From assembly GCA_016179995.1 (NCBI GenBank), contig JACPCC010000049.1:1-6520 (forward strand): DNA of 6,520 nt, read 5' to 3'. The position numbers were made by a program, and so were the translations under genes. Shown here one piece after another: positions 6,030 to 6,520 of this stretch (the first letter of the stretch is position 1; each line of letters starts with the position of its first letter). The notes below the pieces were generated by a model. That model saw only the letters and a list, made by a program, of their open reading frames with translations. It had not been told where the DNA came from and searched no databases. The DNA comes from Candidatus Woesearchaeota archaeon (lineage in GTDB: Archaea; Nanobdellota; Nanobdellia; Woesearchaeales; GW2011-AR9).

Positions 6030-6233
6030 ATGAAACTAACCATTAAACTAGAAAAGCCAAAAAATACAAAAAGAATAAGCTTCTCTAAAAAAACAGTTCA
6101 AGAATTATTACTTCAATTAAATATCAATCCGCAAACAGTATTGATTGTCAGAAACAATCAAGTTATAACTGAAGATGAAAAATTGAAAGACGGCGATACT
6201 TTAGAGCTTCTTAGCGTCGTTTCTGGTGGATAG
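6030..6233 (+). CDS. Ubiquitin-like sulfur carrier (MoaD/ThiS/SAMP type)
   Basis: A 67-residue beta-grasp protein of MoaD/ThiS size. It opens with a beta-strand (MKLTIKLE), has TVQELLLQLNINPQTVLIVRNNQVI in the middle as the helix and third strand, then a DGDTLELLSVVSGG ending. The terminal Gly-Gly is the mark of carriers that are adenylated and then thiocarboxylated at the C-terminus. I chose the ATG at 6030 because GTGAT at 6021-6025 resembles the archaeal Shine-Dalgarno; a GTG start at 6021 would add three residues. The gene is followed after one base by a TtuA/NcsA-type thiolase, so its likely job is to donate sulfur for 2-thiouridine in tRNA, as TtuB, Urm1 and SAMP2 do. Molybdopterin or thiamine synthesis is less likely, since no such genes are near. 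Protein conjugation is possible. No E1-like enzyme is visible in this window. Confidence 0.88.
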   Translation: MKLTIKLEKPKNTKRISFSKKTVQELLLQLNINPQTVLIVRNNQVITEDEKLKDGDTLELLSVVSGG

Positions 6234-6234
6234 A

Positions 6235-6520
6235 ATGCCTTGCCATAAATGCTTAAATCCTGCAGTTATAAAAATGCAGCATGGTGATCTTTGTGCTAGT
6301 CACTTCCTTAGTTATTTTGAAGATAAAGTATTTCAAACCATCCAAGATTATCGCTTGCTAGAACGAAACGACACTATCTGCGTGGCAGCGTCTGGAGGAA
6401 AAGATTCTCTCGGGGTTTGGACACAAAGGGGAGTTATTGCTGTAACCATCGAAGGGCTGAACTGTCAAATGAATGGTTGCCCAACTCCACAAGAATTAAA
6501 TAGAACTTCATATAATGGAG
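6235..6520 (+). CDS. ttuA: TtuA/NcsA-type tRNA 2-thiouridine synthetase, partial, with anomalous sequence after the PP-loop
   Basis: The frame starts at ATG 6235 and is open for 95 codons to the window edge. Residues 1-23 form the N-terminal zinc finger typical of the TtuA/Ncs6/NcsA family: Cys3-x2-Cys6, then Cys20-x2-His23. A helix (HFLSYFEDKVFQTIQDY) and the PP-loop ATP-pyrophosphatase motif SGGKDSL at 53-59 follow. Such enzymes adenylate U54 or U34 of tRNA and thiolate it, using an Fe-S cluster and a ubiquitin-like carrier, which fits the gene one base upstream. The ribosome-binding site is GGTGGA at 6225-6230, which also encodes the carrier's Gly-Gly tail. After residue 59 (about 6412) the expected helix and second strand of the Rossmann fold are not recognisable. 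Residues 60-95 (with TIEGLNCQMNGCPTP) match nothing I know in the family. An in-frame insertion, a broken gene or an assembly join are possible. Confidence 0.75.
   Translation, partial: MPCHKCLNPAVIKMQHGDLCASHFLSYFEDKVFQTIQDYRLLERNDTICVAASGGKDSLGVWTQRGVIAVTIEGLNCQMNGCPTPQELNRTSYNG

Noticed and set aside
1..6520. Transposase, defence or phage genes
   Set aside because: All recognised genes are housekeeping sulfur, Fe-S or tRNA functions; no terminal inverted repeats or target duplications were seen.

Overview
The window looks like archaeal DNA, most probably from a small-genome, AT-rich DPANN lineage of the Woesearchaeota/Pacearchaeota type; the phylum is an inference. The domain call rests on a gene for the archaeal/eukaryotic RNase P protein Rpp30, an archaeal N-terminal-HTH regulator, a TtuA/NcsA-type tRNA thiolase, and TATA-like boxes where bacterial -35/-10 signals would otherwise be expected. 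Proteins are Lys/Glu/Asn rich, genes are tightly packed, and some first genes appear to have little or no leader.

Region 1 (1-382): the left edge carries the start of a probable minus-strand gene that runs off the window (1-261). It diverges from the main operon. The spacer between them holds TATA-like boxes and two 14-bp inverted repeats set exactly 21 bp apart.

Region 2 (383-5117): a plus-strand iron-sulfur cluster assembly operon in the order HTH regulator, sufB, sufS, sufU, sufC, sufT-like DUF59. Genes overlap or are separated by 0-38 bases. SufS takes sulfur from cysteine, SufU accepts or scaffolds it, SufB and the ATPase SufC form the assembly complex, and the DUF59 protein probably helps mature or deliver clusters. 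No sufD is present, so SufB probably works as a homodimer with SufC. The first gene has a C-terminal trio of cysteines and is a candidate cluster-sensing autoregulator acting on the tandem dyads.

Region 3 (5118-5420): a 303-base convergent spacer with one good hairpin, a T/A-rich bidirectional terminator candidate, and a faint interrupted reading frame.

Region 4 (5421-6520): the RNase P subunit gene rnp3 (minus) diverges from a two-gene plus-strand unit. That unit encodes a ubiquitin-like sulfur carrier ending in Gly-Gly and the start of a TtuA/NcsA-type tRNA 2-thiouridine synthetase. The theme is coherent: sulfur mobilised by SufS can feed both Fe-S clusters and tRNA thiolation, and TtuA-type enzymes themselves need an Fe-S cluster. 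The TtuA reading frame stops resembling its family right after the PP-loop, at about 6412, and stays open to the window edge; this is the least explained feature here.
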